From NCBI RefSeq assembly GCF_900107975.1, contig NZ_FNVF01000007.1:222085-286084 (forward strand): DNA of 64,000 nt. The letters are read 5' to 3'. The stretch is from Paenibacillus sp. UNC499MF (lineage in GTDB: Bacteria > Bacillota > Bacilli > Paenibacillales > NBRC-103111). Below the pieces are notes generated by a model. That model was not told the origin of the DNA. It saw nothing but the letters and a program-made list of their open reading frames with translations, and ran no database searches. Below are positions 33,485-42,336 of the stretch, one piece after another. Made by a program: the position numbers and the translations under genes. The number at the start of each line of letters is the position of its first letter. The stretch's first letter is position 1.

Positions 33485-34807
33485 ATGGACAAAAGCTTGA
33501 AAATCGTCGTCATCGGTGGGGGTTCCTCTTATACACCGGAAATCGTGGAAGGATTTATTTTGAATTACGACAAGCTGCCGATTCGCGAAATTTGGCTCGT
33601 CGATATCCCGCAAGGCGAATGGAAGCTGAACATCGTGGGCAGCCTGGCAAAGCGCATGGTCGAGAAATCCGGTCTGCCGATCCAGGTTCATCTGACGCTG
33701 GACCGCCGGGAAGCTCTGCCGGGCGCAGACTTCGTCTCTACGCAGATGCGTGTCGGCATGCTCGAAGCCCGCGCCTGGGATGAGTCCATCCCGTTGAAAT
33801 ACGGCGTTATCGGCCAGGAAACGACCGGGCCGGGAGGCATGATGAAGGCGTTCCGGACGATACCGGTCCTGCTCGACATCTGCCGCGACATGGAAGAATT
33901 GTGCCCAGACGCGTGGCTGCTCAACTTTACGAATCCGGCCGGCATGGTGACGGAGGCAATCTCCAAATACAGCTCCATCAAATCGATCGGCCTCTGCAAC
34001 GCTCCGATCGGCATGCACAAATGGCTGATGAAAGAATACGACGTCCCGGCGTCGAGCATTTATACCGAGTTCGTCGGCCTCAATCACCTTCACTGGATCA
34101 CACAGATTACCGTGAACGGGGAATCGAAGCTGGAGGAGCTCGTCGGCAGCGGCAGCAGATATTCCGCCAAAAACGTGCCTCAGATGGAATGGAACGCAAG
34201 CTTTATCCGCGGTCTGGGCGCGGTGCCTTCCTACTATCTCAAGTATTTCTACCTGAAGGATGAAATGCTGGAAGAACAAATCGAGGCGTCGAAGAAGGAC
34301 GGCACGCGCGCCGAGGTCGTCAAGCGGGTCGAAGACGAGCTTTTCGAGCTCTACAAGGACCCGGACCTGGCCGAGAAGCCGAAGCAGCTGGAAAAGCGCG
34401 GCGGAGCTTACTATTCCGAAGCTGCGGTTAACCTGATGTGTTCCCTTTATAATGACACAAGGGACATTCAGACCCTGAACGTGCGCAACGACGGCATACT
34501 GGACTTCCTTCCGAACGAGTCCAGCATCGAGGTAAACTGTGTGGTAACCCGCCAGGGACCGATCCCGGTTGCGGTAACCCGCGTGCCTGAAGCGATCAAA
34601 GGCTTGATCCATGCCGTGAAAACGTACGAAATCCTCGCGATCGAGGCGGCCGTTACGGGAGATAGAAGCATCGCCCTTCAGGCGCTTGCCCATCACCCGC
34701 TCATTTCCTCGGTCAATACGGCCGAAAAAATGCTGGACGAAATGCTGGAGCAGAACCGCGCGTATCTGCCCAATTTCTTTCCCGCCGCCGAACATTCGAA
34801 CGTTTAA
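33485..34807 (+). CDS. Glycoside hydrolase family 4 enzyme (6-phospho-beta-glucosidase-like)
   Basis: 440 residues. GH4 enzymes cleave glycosides through an NAD+-dependent redox mechanism with a divalent metal. The Rossmann motif IVVIGGGSSYTPE is at the N-terminus. NFTNPAGMVTEAI, GLCNAPIG (Cys metal ligand) and FVGLNHLHW (His ligand) are all present. The match is best to the 6-phospho-beta-glycosidase group. ATG at 33485 follows GGGGAGTGAGAG; an in-frame GTG three codons earlier overlaps that site. Last gene of the sugar operon, before a terminator. Confidence 0.92.
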   Translation: MDKSLKIVVIGGGSSYTPEIVEGFILNYDKLPIREIWLVDIPQGEWKLNIVGSLAKRMVEKSGLPIQVHLTLDRREALPGADFVSTQMRVGMLEARAWDESIPLKYGVIGQETTGPGGMMKAFRTIPVLLDICRDMEELCPDAWLLNFTNPAGMVTEAISKYSSIKSIGLCNAPIGMHKWLMKEYDVPASSIYTEFVGLNHLHWITQITVNGESKLEELVGSGSRYSAKNVPQMEWNASFIRGLGAVPSYYLKYFYLKDEMLEEQIEASKKDGTRAEVVKRVEDELFELYKDPDLAEKPKQLEKRGGAYYSEAAVNLMCSLYNDTRDIQTLNVRNDGILDFLPNESSIEVNCVVTRQGPIPVAVTRVPEAIKGLIHAVKTYEILAIEAAVTGDRSIALQALAHHPLISSVNTAEKMLDEMLEQNRAYLPNFFPAAEHSNV

Positions 34808-34889
34808 CTTTTTATGCCCCTAATGATTGCCGGCAAAAAAGAACGATTGAAAATCGAACAGAAAATTCCGCTGATGGAATGATGCGAAT

Positions 34890-34919
34890 GAACCGCCGGG
34901 AGAACCCGGCGGTTTTTTT
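34890..34919 (+). terminator. Terminator of the sugar operon
   Basis: AACCGCCGGG / CCCGGCGGTT perfect stem followed by seven Ts. Confidence 0.95.
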
Positions 34920-35063
34920 GTGCGCAGGCGGCAGCTATTCTTCGAAAATGCTTCGGGTTGAACGGAAGAAAGAGAGGCCCGATAGGTTCCTCTCAGGTTG
35001 AAGGCCCTATGAAACTGCTGGAAGAAGAAGGACTTTTTAGGCGAAAAAAAGCACAAAAACACA

Positions 35064-35091
35064 TGTAAACGCTTCCTATTAAGCGCTTTCA
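35064..35091. promoter_or_regulatory. Two adjacent cre-like sites
   Basis: TGTAAACGCTTCCT (35064-35077) and ATTAAGCGCTTTCA (35078-35091) abut. Each is a near match to cre. They lie about 110 bp upstream of the GNAT gene; the rest of 34920-35203 shows no coding signal. Confidence 0.45.
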
Positions 35092-35203
35092 AGAGATTTA
35101 TTAAGAAAAGCCGGTGTTTTTTGAAAAAAAGGGAGGATTTTCGGCGTTTTTTGTCGTAAAATTATTTTTACACCGAAAAATTGATATTGTGGGAGTGGAC
35201 CTC

Positions 35204-35635
35204 ATGCGTGTTCGTTCTTTTCGATTGTCTGATTACAGCCTGATCTCCGATCTGCTTCAGGAAGCGCTCAGCGATCCTTGTTACAAGGAAACGATGCAGG
35301 CTTTTGCCAAGCAGCTGTCGTGGGACGGCGAATTAGTGTTGGTTGCGGAAGAGCAGGATGAGCTGGTCGGTATGGTAATCGGAACCATCGATGACAACAA
35401 AGGATACTATTACCGTCTGGCAGTTGCACCCGGGCATCGCCGCAAGGGAATCGGCAAGGCTTTGATTGAAGGAATGAAGCAGCGTTTTATGCAGCGTAAG
35501 GTTAAACGCATTCTTGTCACAGTCGATCATCACAATGAAATGGTGCTGCCTGTTTACGAGTCGGCGGGATACAATCACTCCGATTTTACGAGAACGGCAA
35601 ACCGGCTCAGCATTGTAAAGAAAGCAAGCATGTAG
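35204..35635 (+). CDS. GNAT family N-acetyltransferase
   Basis: 143 residues. Acetyl-CoA binding motif A is RLAVAPGHRRKGIGKALI (about 76-93), with the R-x-x-G-x-G/A turn; motif B is the later LPVYESAGY. Substrate unknown. ATG at 35204 follows GGGAGTGGA. It stands alone between the sugar operon terminator and a short terminator at 35749. Confidence 0.88.
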   Translation: MRVRSFRLSDYSLISDLLQEALSDPCYKETMQAFAKQLSWDGELVLVAEEQDELVGMVIGTIDDNKGYYYRLAVAPGHRRKGIGKALIEGMKQRFMQRKVKRILVTVDHHNEMVLPVYESAGYNHSDFTRTANRLSIVKKASM

Positions 35636-35748
35636 GGGTCAATTATAGTATAATGAAGGCATATCTTTTTGTCGCTGGCGGACAGGCTCCGCTCCCGGGA
35701 GGAAGGTATGCTTTTATTGTAACCACTTCTTTTTTTGCCGGGAAGAAC

Positions 35749-35770
35749 GGGCTCCGTAGGGAGCTTTTTT
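35749..35770 (+). terminator. Short terminator upstream of the DUF402 gene
   Basis: GGGCTCC/GGGAGC stem with a GTA loop and TTTTTT. It lies 110 bp after the GNAT stop. Between them a TATAAT at 35649-35654 could start a short transcript ending here, but no -35 is clear. Confidence 0.7.
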
Positions 35771-35924
35771 AGTCGCTGCGTTTAGTTTTTCTACGCGGGT
35801 ACCGGCAATTCCGTTTCAACCGTTTTTAACCTATTCGAATTTTAACTGACCGACAATTATAATGAATTTATGAGCATAAGCTGCATTCGCCGGATGAGAC
35901 GGTTTATATAGAGGGGCAATTTTA

Positions 35925-36476
35925 ATGGAATCTTTCGAGCATTTTGTCATTAAGAGCTTTAAGCACGACGGTCACCTGCACCGGATGTGGCTGGAGAACT
36001 GGAAAGTGCCCCGGCACGAGCTCCATCCCGAACACCAGAGAGAAAACATGTACGTGTTTATCAACAACCAGACGAAGATCCAGGAAGCGGACGGGAAGGA
36101 ATGGACAAGCCGGATTCCGGGCGTCTCTTTTTTTATTCCGGGGGAATGGTACAATATCGTCGCTCTTCTTGAGGAAGGGGGCGTGCGCTACTACTGCAAC
36201 GTGGCCTCCCCGTTTTACCGGGCGGGCAGCGTCATCACCTACATCGATTACGATCTGGATGTGATCCGGATGGCCGGAGGCGACGTTCATGTCGTGGACC
36301 GGGAGGAGTACGAACAGCATAAGGCGCTGTACAGGTATACTCCGCTGGTCGAGTCGAAAGTGAAGGCGGGGCTGGACGCCCTGCTGAAGCGGATCGGCAA
36401 ACAGGACGCACCGTTCGGAGACGAAAGCGTCCGCCGGTACTATCAGCTGTGGAAAGACAGGGAAACGGAGGCTTAA
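35925..36476 (+). CDS. DUF402 protein, probable nucleoside di/triphosphatase
   Basis: 183 residues. The core motif YCNVASPFYRAGSVITYIDYDLDVI (about 90-114), with YDLDV and a later acidic patch, is the DUF402 metal site. Characterised family members hydrolyse nucleoside di- or triphosphates. The FFIPGEWYNIVALLEE region is also conserved. ATG at 35925. Two base pairs separate it from the signal peptidase gene, so the two are co-transcribed. Confidence 0.88.
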   Translation: MESFEHFVIKSFKHDGHLHRMWLENWKVPRHELHPEHQRENMYVFINNQTKIQEADGKEWTSRIPGVSFFIPGEWYNIVALLEEGGVRYYCNVASPFYRAGSVITYIDYDLDVIRMAGGDVHVVDREEYEQHKALYRYTPLVESKVKAGLDALLKRIGKQDAPFGDESVRRYYQLWKDRETEA

Positions 36477-36477
36477 G

Positions 36478-37086
36478 GTGACGGATTCCGGACGGGAACC
36501 GCGGTCTTCTTCCATTCACACGCCGGAGAAGGGCGGGGTGCAAGGAGGCGGGCGGATTACCGGGAAGAGAAACTGGAGCAGGCTGGGTACTTTCGTTGTG
36601 ATTATACTGGCTGCTGCCGTTATTCAGCGGTACGGATTCAACATTTCCGCCGTACGCGGAATATCGATGGAGCCGACCCTGCATGAAGGGCAGCGGCTTT
36701 TTGTGAATAAAACGGTTTCGTGGACCGGAGGTTTCAGCCGGGGAGACGTCGTGGTTCTGAGAGAACCGGATGGGACGGGCACGGAATCAAAACGCCCCTA
36801 TCTGGTCAAAAGAATCGTGGCTGCGGCCGGTGACAAGCTTGAAATTACGGACGGCAGAGTTTTCGTTAACGGGGAGGAACTGAAGGAGCCTTATACGGAT
36901 CAAAGGATCGCGGACGGCGATTACGGTCCGTTTACCGTAGGAACCGGTTACTGCTTCGTCATGGGCGATAACCGGCGCAGCGGAGCCAGCCTCGACAGCC
37001 GGAGTTTCGGACCCGCAGCCGTTAATTCGCTGGTGGGACGGGCAGAATGGATAATATGGCCTCCAGAAGCCCTGAGAGGTCTTTAG
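36478..37086 (+). CDS. lepB: Signal peptidase I
   Basis: 202 residues. One membrane anchor (about 38-55, after a long polar N-terminus), catalytic Ser in ISMEPTLHEGQ (about 62) and general base Lys in YLVKRIVAAAGD (about 109), then the family box GYCFVMGDNRRSGASLDSR. It removes signal peptides from exported proteins. GTG at 36478 with GGAGG six bases upstream. In the typical bacillar range of 180-200 residues. The upstream DUF402 gene ends 1 bp earlier. Confidence 0.95.
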   Translation: MTDSGREPRSSSIHTPEKGGVQGGGRITGKRNWSRLGTFVVIILAAAVIQRYGFNISAVRGISMEPTLHEGQRLFVNKTVSWTGGFSRGDVVVLREPDGTGTESKRPYLVKRIVAAAGDKLEITDGRVFVNGEELKEPYTDQRIADGDYGPFTVGTGYCFVMGDNRRSGASLDSRSFGPAAVNSLVGRAEWIIWPPEALRGL

Positions 37087-37228
37087 AGAGGCTTTAGGTC
37101 CGCGGACGATCTTGGGGAGAATGGGCCCTTGAAGAGCCCGTGAGCGGAAATAGAGACTTTAAACACGCTGCCGGCAGCCGGAGCTGACAATCGGGTACAT
37201 CTTAGAGCATACGGAAGGAGGGATAGAC

Positions 37229-38476
37229 ATGAGGATAACACTCGCAAATGCTTCCGAAAGGGAGCTGCTTCTGCTGAAGCAGGAAATCATCCAGGCGGCG
37301 CCGTCGCTCGGAATCGATAAAATCGGATTCGCTTCGGCGGAGCCTTTTCACGATTTGAAGGATATTCTTCTTCAGCACCGCGAGAAGGGCTACGAATCCG
37401 GCTTCGAAGAACCGGATATCGATAAACGCGTTAACCCCGAACGCAGTTTCGAAGGCGTCAAATCCATCGTGGCTATCGCGGTTGCCTATCCTTCCAAGCT
37501 GGTTAACCCTCCGCGCTCGGAAGCGGGAGCTTACCGGGGCATGCTGGCCCGGGCCGCCTGGGGCGACGATTACCATCTCGTTCTGCGGGACCGGCTGAAG
37601 CGGCTCGGAGCGTTTCTGGAAGAACGCGTCGACGGGGTCCGGTTTATGGACATGGTCGATACCGGCGCTCTTGCGGACCGCGCCGTAGCCGAGCGGGCGG
37701 GAATCGGCTGGATCGGCAAAAACTGCGCCGTCATCACCCCCGAATGGGGTTCCTGGGTTTACCTCGGCGAATTGCTTACAAATCTTCCTTTCCCCGCCGA
37801 TACTCCTATTATGGACCAGTGCGGGGAATGCCGGATCTGCATCGACGCCTGCCCGACGGGAGCGCTTGTCGGGCCCGGTCAGCTGAACTCCAGCCGGTGC
37901 ATCTCCTTCGTCACGCAGACGAAGGGAATGATTCCGGACGAGTTCAAGGAAAAGATCGGCAACCGGCTGTACGGATGCGATACGTGCCAGATCGTCTGCC
38001 CGGTTAACAAGGGCAAGAACTGGACGCACCACGAGGATCTCCAGCCGGATCACGACGTCGTGAAGCCCCTGTTGGTCCCGCTGCTCACCATGGGCAACCG
38101 GGAATTCAAGGAGCGCTTCGGAAGAAGCTCGGCGGCCTGGAGAGGGCGCAAGCCCATTCAGCGCAATGCGGTGCTGGCGCTGGGCAATTTCAAAGACCGG
38201 TCCGCTGTTCCGGTGCTCGCTTCCCTGCTGAGGGACGATCCGCGTCCGGAGCTGCGGGCCACGGCGGCCTGGTCGCTCGGCAAGATCGGAGGCGAGGCCG
38301 CGCTGGACGCCGTCCTCCGGGCGCAGCGCGGCGAGCGCGACGAAGCGGTGCTTGCCGAGCTGGACCAGGCGGCGCGGAAGCTCGGCGGGCTTCCGCCAAG
38401 CGGCGGCAGTCCGGCGGCGGAAGCGGCCGGAGGGGCCCGGGCGGACGACGCCGGAGAGGCAACGGGGGCGAGATAG
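37229..38476 (+). CDS. queG: Epoxyqueuosine reductase QueG
   Basis: 415 residues. It reduces epoxyqueuosine to queuosine in tRNA using cobalamin and two 4Fe-4S clusters. The clusters are visible as CGECRICIDACPTGAL and CDTCQIVCPVNKG. The N-terminal DUF1730-type region (KIGFASAEPF) and C-terminal HEAT-like repeats (RPELRATAAWSLGKIGGEAAL) complete the fold. ATG at 37229 follows GGAAGGAGGG. The last 40 residues are a low-complexity Ala/Gly tail. With the riboswitch at 1177 it is a second B12-linked item in the window. Confidence 0.95.
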   Translation: MRITLANASERELLLLKQEIIQAAPSLGIDKIGFASAEPFHDLKDILLQHREKGYESGFEEPDIDKRVNPERSFEGVKSIVAIAVAYPSKLVNPPRSEAGAYRGMLARAAWGDDYHLVLRDRLKRLGAFLEERVDGVRFMDMVDTGALADRAVAERAGIGWIGKNCAVITPEWGSWVYLGELLTNLPFPADTPIMDQCGECRICIDACPTGALVGPGQLNSSRCISFVTQTKGMIPDEFKEKIGNRLYGCDTCQIVCPVNKGKNWTHHEDLQPDHDVVKPLLVPLLTMGNREFKERFGRSSAAWRGRKPIQRNAVLALGNFKDRSAVPVLASLLRDDPRPELRATAAWSLGKIGGEAALDAVLRAQRGERDEAVLAELDQAARKLGGLPPSGGSPAAEAAGGARADDAGEATGAR

Positions 38477-38782
38477 CCCCCGCGGGCTGCCGGGAAGTCC
38501 GGCTGTGCAGGAGGACGGCATAAGGACAGACCTTCTGTCCGGAGGAGGCGGCTCCGCCTCCGGTATGGCGCCTTCTTGCCGGAGAGTAGTACGGCTTCCC
38601 CAGGGGAAGCGGGCAGTAACCCGGAGAAGCGCGGACAGCGTGGAAGCCGTACATGCGGGTGCAACGAAGCGATAAGCGCGGCCGCAACGGTCCCGGCCGA
38701 GCTCAGCGGCGTAGGTCCCGGCCGAACTCAGCGGTGCAGCCGGGACGCGGCAGCCGACTAACCGGAAGCGGAGGGATGAGGA
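38477..38782. other. Intergenic region between queG and ogt with a 25 bp tandem repeat
   Basis: About 300 bp, GC-rich, no coding signal. Two imperfect copies of a 25 bp unit (starting GGTCCCGGCCGA) lie at 38689-38713 and 38714-38738. Confidence 0.45.
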
Positions 38783-39379
38783 ATGGACGGTAACGGCAGG
38801 AAAACGGTCACTGCGGCAGGGGAACCTGTCCGGATAGAAACCGATACGCTGGATTCGCCGATCGGTCCTCTGCTTCTTGCGAGGACAGAGAAGGGGCTCT
38901 GCGCGATCGAATTCGGCAGCGTGCCGGAAGCGGTCCGCAAGCTGGAGCAGTGGAGAGACCGCTGGATACCGGGCGGCATCCTTGTCCCGAATCCCGGAGG
39001 ACTCCGGGAAATAAGTGAACAGCTTCAACAATATTTCAGCGGACAACGACGCTCCTTCCACCTCGCATTCGATCTGCGGGGCACGGAGTTTCAGCTTCGG
39101 GTCTGGACGGCGCTGCTGTCCGTTCCGTACGGAGCCACCGCTTCCTATAAAGACATCGCCGCCGCTATCGGATCGCCTCAGGCGGTCAGGGCGGTCGGCG
39201 GGGCCAACAACCGCAACCCGGTCCCGATCGTAATCCCGTGCCACCGCATTATCGGCGCAGGCGGGCAGCTGGTAGGATACGGGGGCGGGCTCCCCGTCAA
39301 GACGGCCCTGCTTGAGCATGAGGGCTGGAAGCCGGCGGATGTCCGGCATACATCGAAGAATCGGGAGTGGAAAGCATGA
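38783..39379 (+). CDS. ogt: Methylated-DNA--protein-cysteine methyltransferase
   Basis: 198 residues. It transfers the methyl group from O6-methylguanine to its own cysteine in the PIVIPCHRIIGAGG motif (about 153-166), preceded by the Asn-hinge and the FQLRVWTALLSVPYGATASYKDIA helix-turn-helix. The N-terminal 90 residues are the typical Ada-C/Ogt N-domain. ATG at 38783 follows GGAGG. The stop overlaps the start of the next gene (ATGA). Confidence 0.95.
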   Translation: MDGNGRKTVTAAGEPVRIETDTLDSPIGPLLLARTEKGLCAIEFGSVPEAVRKLEQWRDRWIPGGILVPNPGGLREISEQLQQYFSGQRRSFHLAFDLRGTEFQLRVWTALLSVPYGATASYKDIAAAIGSPQAVRAVGGANNRNPVPIVIPCHRIIGAGGQLVGYGGGLPVKTALLEHEGWKPADVRHTSKNREWKA

Positions 39380-40407
39380 AATATGTTCCAATTGATTCCA
39401 TAGAACCCGGACAATATCTGGGGAAGACGATCTTTACGGCGTCCGGGGCGGTCATGCTGGCCGAGGGGGTTCAGCTTACCGTTTATATGATTAATACGCT
39501 AAGACGTATTGGAGTGTCCATGCTCTATATCCAGGACGCGCTGACGGACGATATTGAGATTCCCGAAGTCGTCAGCGAGGAAACGAAGCGGATTGTCATC
39601 CGGCAGATGCTGGACAATTTCGACTCCATCCGGTCCGGCAAAGACTTTAACACCCGCCACATGAGTAAGAACGTGGATACGCTGCTGGATGAAATTTTAA
39701 AAAACAAGGATGTTCTGATCCAGCTGACGGATATCCGCACGAAAGACAATGACATGTATCTGCATGCGCTTAACGTCTGCATGATTTCCACGATGATCGG
39801 AATCAACATGAATTTAAATGCGCAGCAGTTGAAAGAGCTTGCTATCGGAGCGCTGCTCCATGACGTGGGCAAGCTGGACCGGATTACGGACGACGAGTCC
39901 AAGGACGACCGGCTGCATCATACGTGGAGAGGCTTCGAGCTGCTTAAAGCCAAGCGGGAATACAGCCTGCTTATCGCGCATGTCGCGTTCCAGCATCACG
40001 AAACGCCCGACGGGCTCGGCAAGCCGCGCCGGCTGCTCGGCGAGCAGATTCATTTATACGCAAAGATCGTCAGTGCGGCCAATACCTACGACAATTTGCT
40101 TCACGGCAGCGGCCTGAACACCGGACTGCTTCCCCATGTGGCGATCGAGCATATGATGGCTATGGCGGGCACGAAGCTGGACAGGGACGTCCTGATTCAC
40201 TTCCTGCGCACCGTATCGGTGTATCCGACGGGTATTTCCGTACGTCTGTCCACCCGTGAAACGGGTGTTGTGGTCGGCCAGCACCGGGGCCTGCCGGGCC
40301 GTCCGGTGGTCCGCATCATCAAACAGGACGGCGGCAAAGAGTACGATGTGAAGGAAATGGATCTGGCGAAACACACGACGCTTTTTATCGAACACGTGTT
40401 GGCCTGA
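39376..40407 (+). CDS. HD-GYP domain protein (probable c-di-GMP phosphodiesterase)
   Basis: 343 residues. The N-domain (about 1-100) starts YVPIDSIEPGQYLGKTIF, typical of the leading region of HD-GYP proteins. The HD motif is LLHDVGKLDR (about 160-169). The second signature, normally HHE-DG-GYP, reads HHETPDGLGKPR (about 214-225), with GYP replaced by GKP. Active HD-GYP enzymes degrade cyclic di-GMP; the changed motif makes activity uncertain. ATG at 39376 overlaps the ogt stop by 4 bp. Confidence 0.88.
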   Translation: MKYVPIDSIEPGQYLGKTIFTASGAVMLAEGVQLTVYMINTLRRIGVSMLYIQDALTDDIEIPEVVSEETKRIVIRQMLDNFDSIRSGKDFNTRHMSKNVDTLLDEILKNKDVLIQLTDIRTKDNDMYLHALNVCMISTMIGINMNLNAQQLKELAIGALLHDVGKLDRITDDESKDDRLHHTWRGFELLKAKREYSLLIAHVAFQHHETPDGLGKPRRLLGEQIHLYAKIVSAANTYDNLLHGSGLNTGLLPHVAIEHMMAMAGTKLDRDVLIHFLRTVSVYPTGISVRLSTRETGVVVGQHRGLPGRPVVRIIKQDGGKEYDVKEMDLAKHTTLFIEHVLA

Positions 40408-40485
40408 GATGCTTGGATTTTCGGCTTTATAATGCTATGATGGGTTTGTCTGAAAACAATCTTTGAACGCAGGGGGAAAAGCAGG

Positions 40486-40728
40486 ATGTGGCAAATTATC
40501 ATTCCGATTCTGACCTTGATCGCGGGACTGGTCGGAGGCTTTTTTATCGGGGTGTTCTATCTCCGTAAACAACTCGAGTCGATGCAGAACAATCCGGAAA
40601 TGATCCAGAAAATGGCTAAGCAGATGGGCTACAACATGAACAAGCAGCAGATGAACAAAGTGCAGACCATGATGAAGAACCAGAACCTGACCAGCAAAAA
40701 GCCGAATAAAAATGCAAGATCCAAATAA
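40486..40728 (+). CDS. yneF: YneF family (UPF0154) small membrane protein
   Basis: 80 residues. One N-terminal membrane helix (about 3-25) followed by YLRKQLESMQNNPEMIQKMAK and MNKVQTMMKNQ, the characteristic UPF0154 sequence. Function unknown in the family. ATG at 40486 follows GCAGGGGGAA. Monocistronic. Confidence 0.92.
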   Translation: MWQIIIPILTLIAGLVGGFFIGVFYLRKQLESMQNNPEMIQKMAKQMGYNMNKQQMNKVQTMMKNQNLTSKKPNKNARSK

Positions 40729-40820
40729 AAGATCCGCATGAAGCGGCCGGGAGTCCTGATTTACAGGCTGCTCGGCCCTTTGAGTAGAACGGACCAGTAT
40801 TATCCAGAGGTGGTTGGCTT

Positions 40821-41429
40821 ATGCCCAGCAACAAAGACAAAATTATCGCTGCTGCCATGGAGCTGTTTCACGAGCAAGGCTTTCAGGCTACGGGCCTGGA
40901 AGAAATTCTCTCCCAGTGCGGCGTAGTGAAAAGCAACTTTTATTATCATTTTAAGAGTAAAGAAGAGCTTGGCCGGCAAGTCATTCAGCAGAAGATCGCG
41001 CTGATGGAGGAGCAGATATTCGGGCCCTCGCTGGACAACCGGACGCTGGGTCCGCAGGATAGGCTGAGACGAATGTTCCGGCTCATGCAGGCTGCCGCGG
41101 AAGAGCATGACTGCCGCAGGGGCTGCTATATCGGTAACCTGGTTCTTGAGCTGGGAGAGCGGTATGAAGAACTGCGCCGCCTGCTGGTGAATTTTCTGGA
41201 AGACATAGAGAACAGAATTGAGGCCTGCCTGCAGGAAGGGGCGGCTAATCAAGAGATCAACCTTCATGGCATGAAAGCCAGGGAAACGGCCGTCGCGCTA
41301 ACCGCACTGCTGCAGGGCGGCATGCTCCTCGGCAAAGCGCACCGCAACAGTTTCGCGCTGCAGTACGGCGGCAAGCTGGTGAACCATATCATAGGAAACG
41401 GATCGGAAGGAGAGCAACATGCCGGCTAA
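40821..41429 (+). CDS. TetR-family transcriptional regulator
   Basis: 202 residues. The N-terminal helix-turn-helix ([17 protein letters not shown], then [16 protein letters not shown]) is a clear TetR type; the C-terminal ligand domain includes [16 protein letters not shown], which resembles AcuR/TetR_C_11-type regulators. Ligand unknown. ATG at 40821. Its end overlaps folE by 11 bp, so they are translated from one mRNA, an unusual pairing. Confidence 0.9.
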   Translation: MPSNKDKIIAAAMELFHEQGFQATGLEEILSQCGVVKSNFYYHFKSKEELGRQVIQQKIALMEEQIFGPSLDNRTLGPQDRLRRMFRLMQAAAEEHDCRRGCYIGNLVLELGERYEELRRLLVNFLEDIENRIEACLQEGAANQEINLHGMKARETAVALTALLQGGMLLGKAHRNSFALQYGGKLVNHIIGNGSEGEQHAG

Positions 41430-42006
41430 AGAATACAAAAACACCAAGGCAGCGGATAACCGCGAACAGATCGAAGGACATATCCGGGAAATCTTGCGCC
41501 TGATCGGCGAAGACCCGGAACGCGAGGGGCTGCTGGATACTCCGGCGCGCGTAGCCCGTATGTACGAGGAAATTTTCGCCGGATATGAGGCGGATTTCCA
41601 CGACGTGCTCGGCGTAACTTTTGATGAGCAGCACGAAGAGCTCGTCATCATCAAGGACATCGTCTATTACAGCCAGTGCGAGCATCATATGGCGCCGTTT
41701 TTCGGCAAAATCCACGTAGGCTACATTCCGAGCGGCAAAATCGCGGGCTTAAGCAAATTCGCCCGTCTGGTGGAAGCCATCACCCGCAAATTGCAGGTGC
41801 AGGAGCGGATCACTTCCCAGATCGCCAACACGCTGGACGAGGTATTGGAGCCGCATGGCGTCATGGTCGTCGTGGAAGGCGAGCATCTGTGCATGTGCTC
41901 ACGCGGCGTGAAGAAGCCCGGCAGCAAAACCGTCACGTCGGCCGTACGCGGCTCGTTCCGGACGGATTCGGCCTTACGGGCGGAGTTTTTGTCGCTGATT
42001 AAGTAG
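41419..42006 (+). CDS. folE: GTP cyclohydrolase I, FolE1 type
   Basis: 195 residues. It converts GTP to 7,8-dihydroneopterin triphosphate, the first step of folate (and queuosine precursor) synthesis. Zinc ligands are Cys and His in [15 protein letters not shown] (about 77-81) and the Cys pair in [34 protein letters not shown] is the conserved substrate loop. ATG at 41419, behind AAGGAGAG, overlaps the end of the TetR-type gene. A terminator follows at 42133. Confidence 0.96.
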   Translation: MPAKEYKNTKAADNREQIEGHIREILRLIGEDPEREGLLDTPARVARMYEEIFAGYEADFHDVLGVTFDEQHEELVIIKDIVYYSQCEHHMAPFFGKIHVGYIPSGKIAGLSKFARLVEAITRKLQVQERITSQIANTLDEVLEPHGVMVVVEGEHLCMCSRGVKKPGSKTVTSAVRGSFRTDSALRAEFLSLIK

Positions 42007-42132
42007 CTTGGGACAACCTGCGGAGAAAGTCCGGAGGGTAGCCGATCCAGGATACCCAGTGTATTTCGACCCAGGCAAAATAAACCCAAGCAGAACCCAA
42101 GCAAAATTGGATCTCCAATCAACTGCAAACGA

Positions 42133-42161
42133 AAAGGCAGCCGTAAAGGCTGTCTTTTTTT
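42133..42161 (+). terminator. Terminator after folE
   Basis: AAAGGCAGCC / GGCTGTCTTT stem with a short loop and T7. Confidence 0.9.
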
Positions 42162-42336
42162 GTTGTGTATATACGAACAAATACCAACTAAAAACAATTA
42201 AATAAAATAAAATACACAATCTTTACTTGTATTTAATCGTGAGTTTACAAAACTTCTTTACCATAACAACTGTAAGAGAAACGAATTCAAAAGCAGCTTA
42301 TCCCATTTTACAAATTCGAGAGGATGAACGACGGTC
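42162..42336. promoter_or_regulatory. Upstream region of the aminoethylphosphonate operon
   Basis: Strongly AT-rich, unlike its surroundings. It must hold the operon promoter and any operator, but I could not assign a convincing -35/-10 pair or palindrome. Confidence 0.4.
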
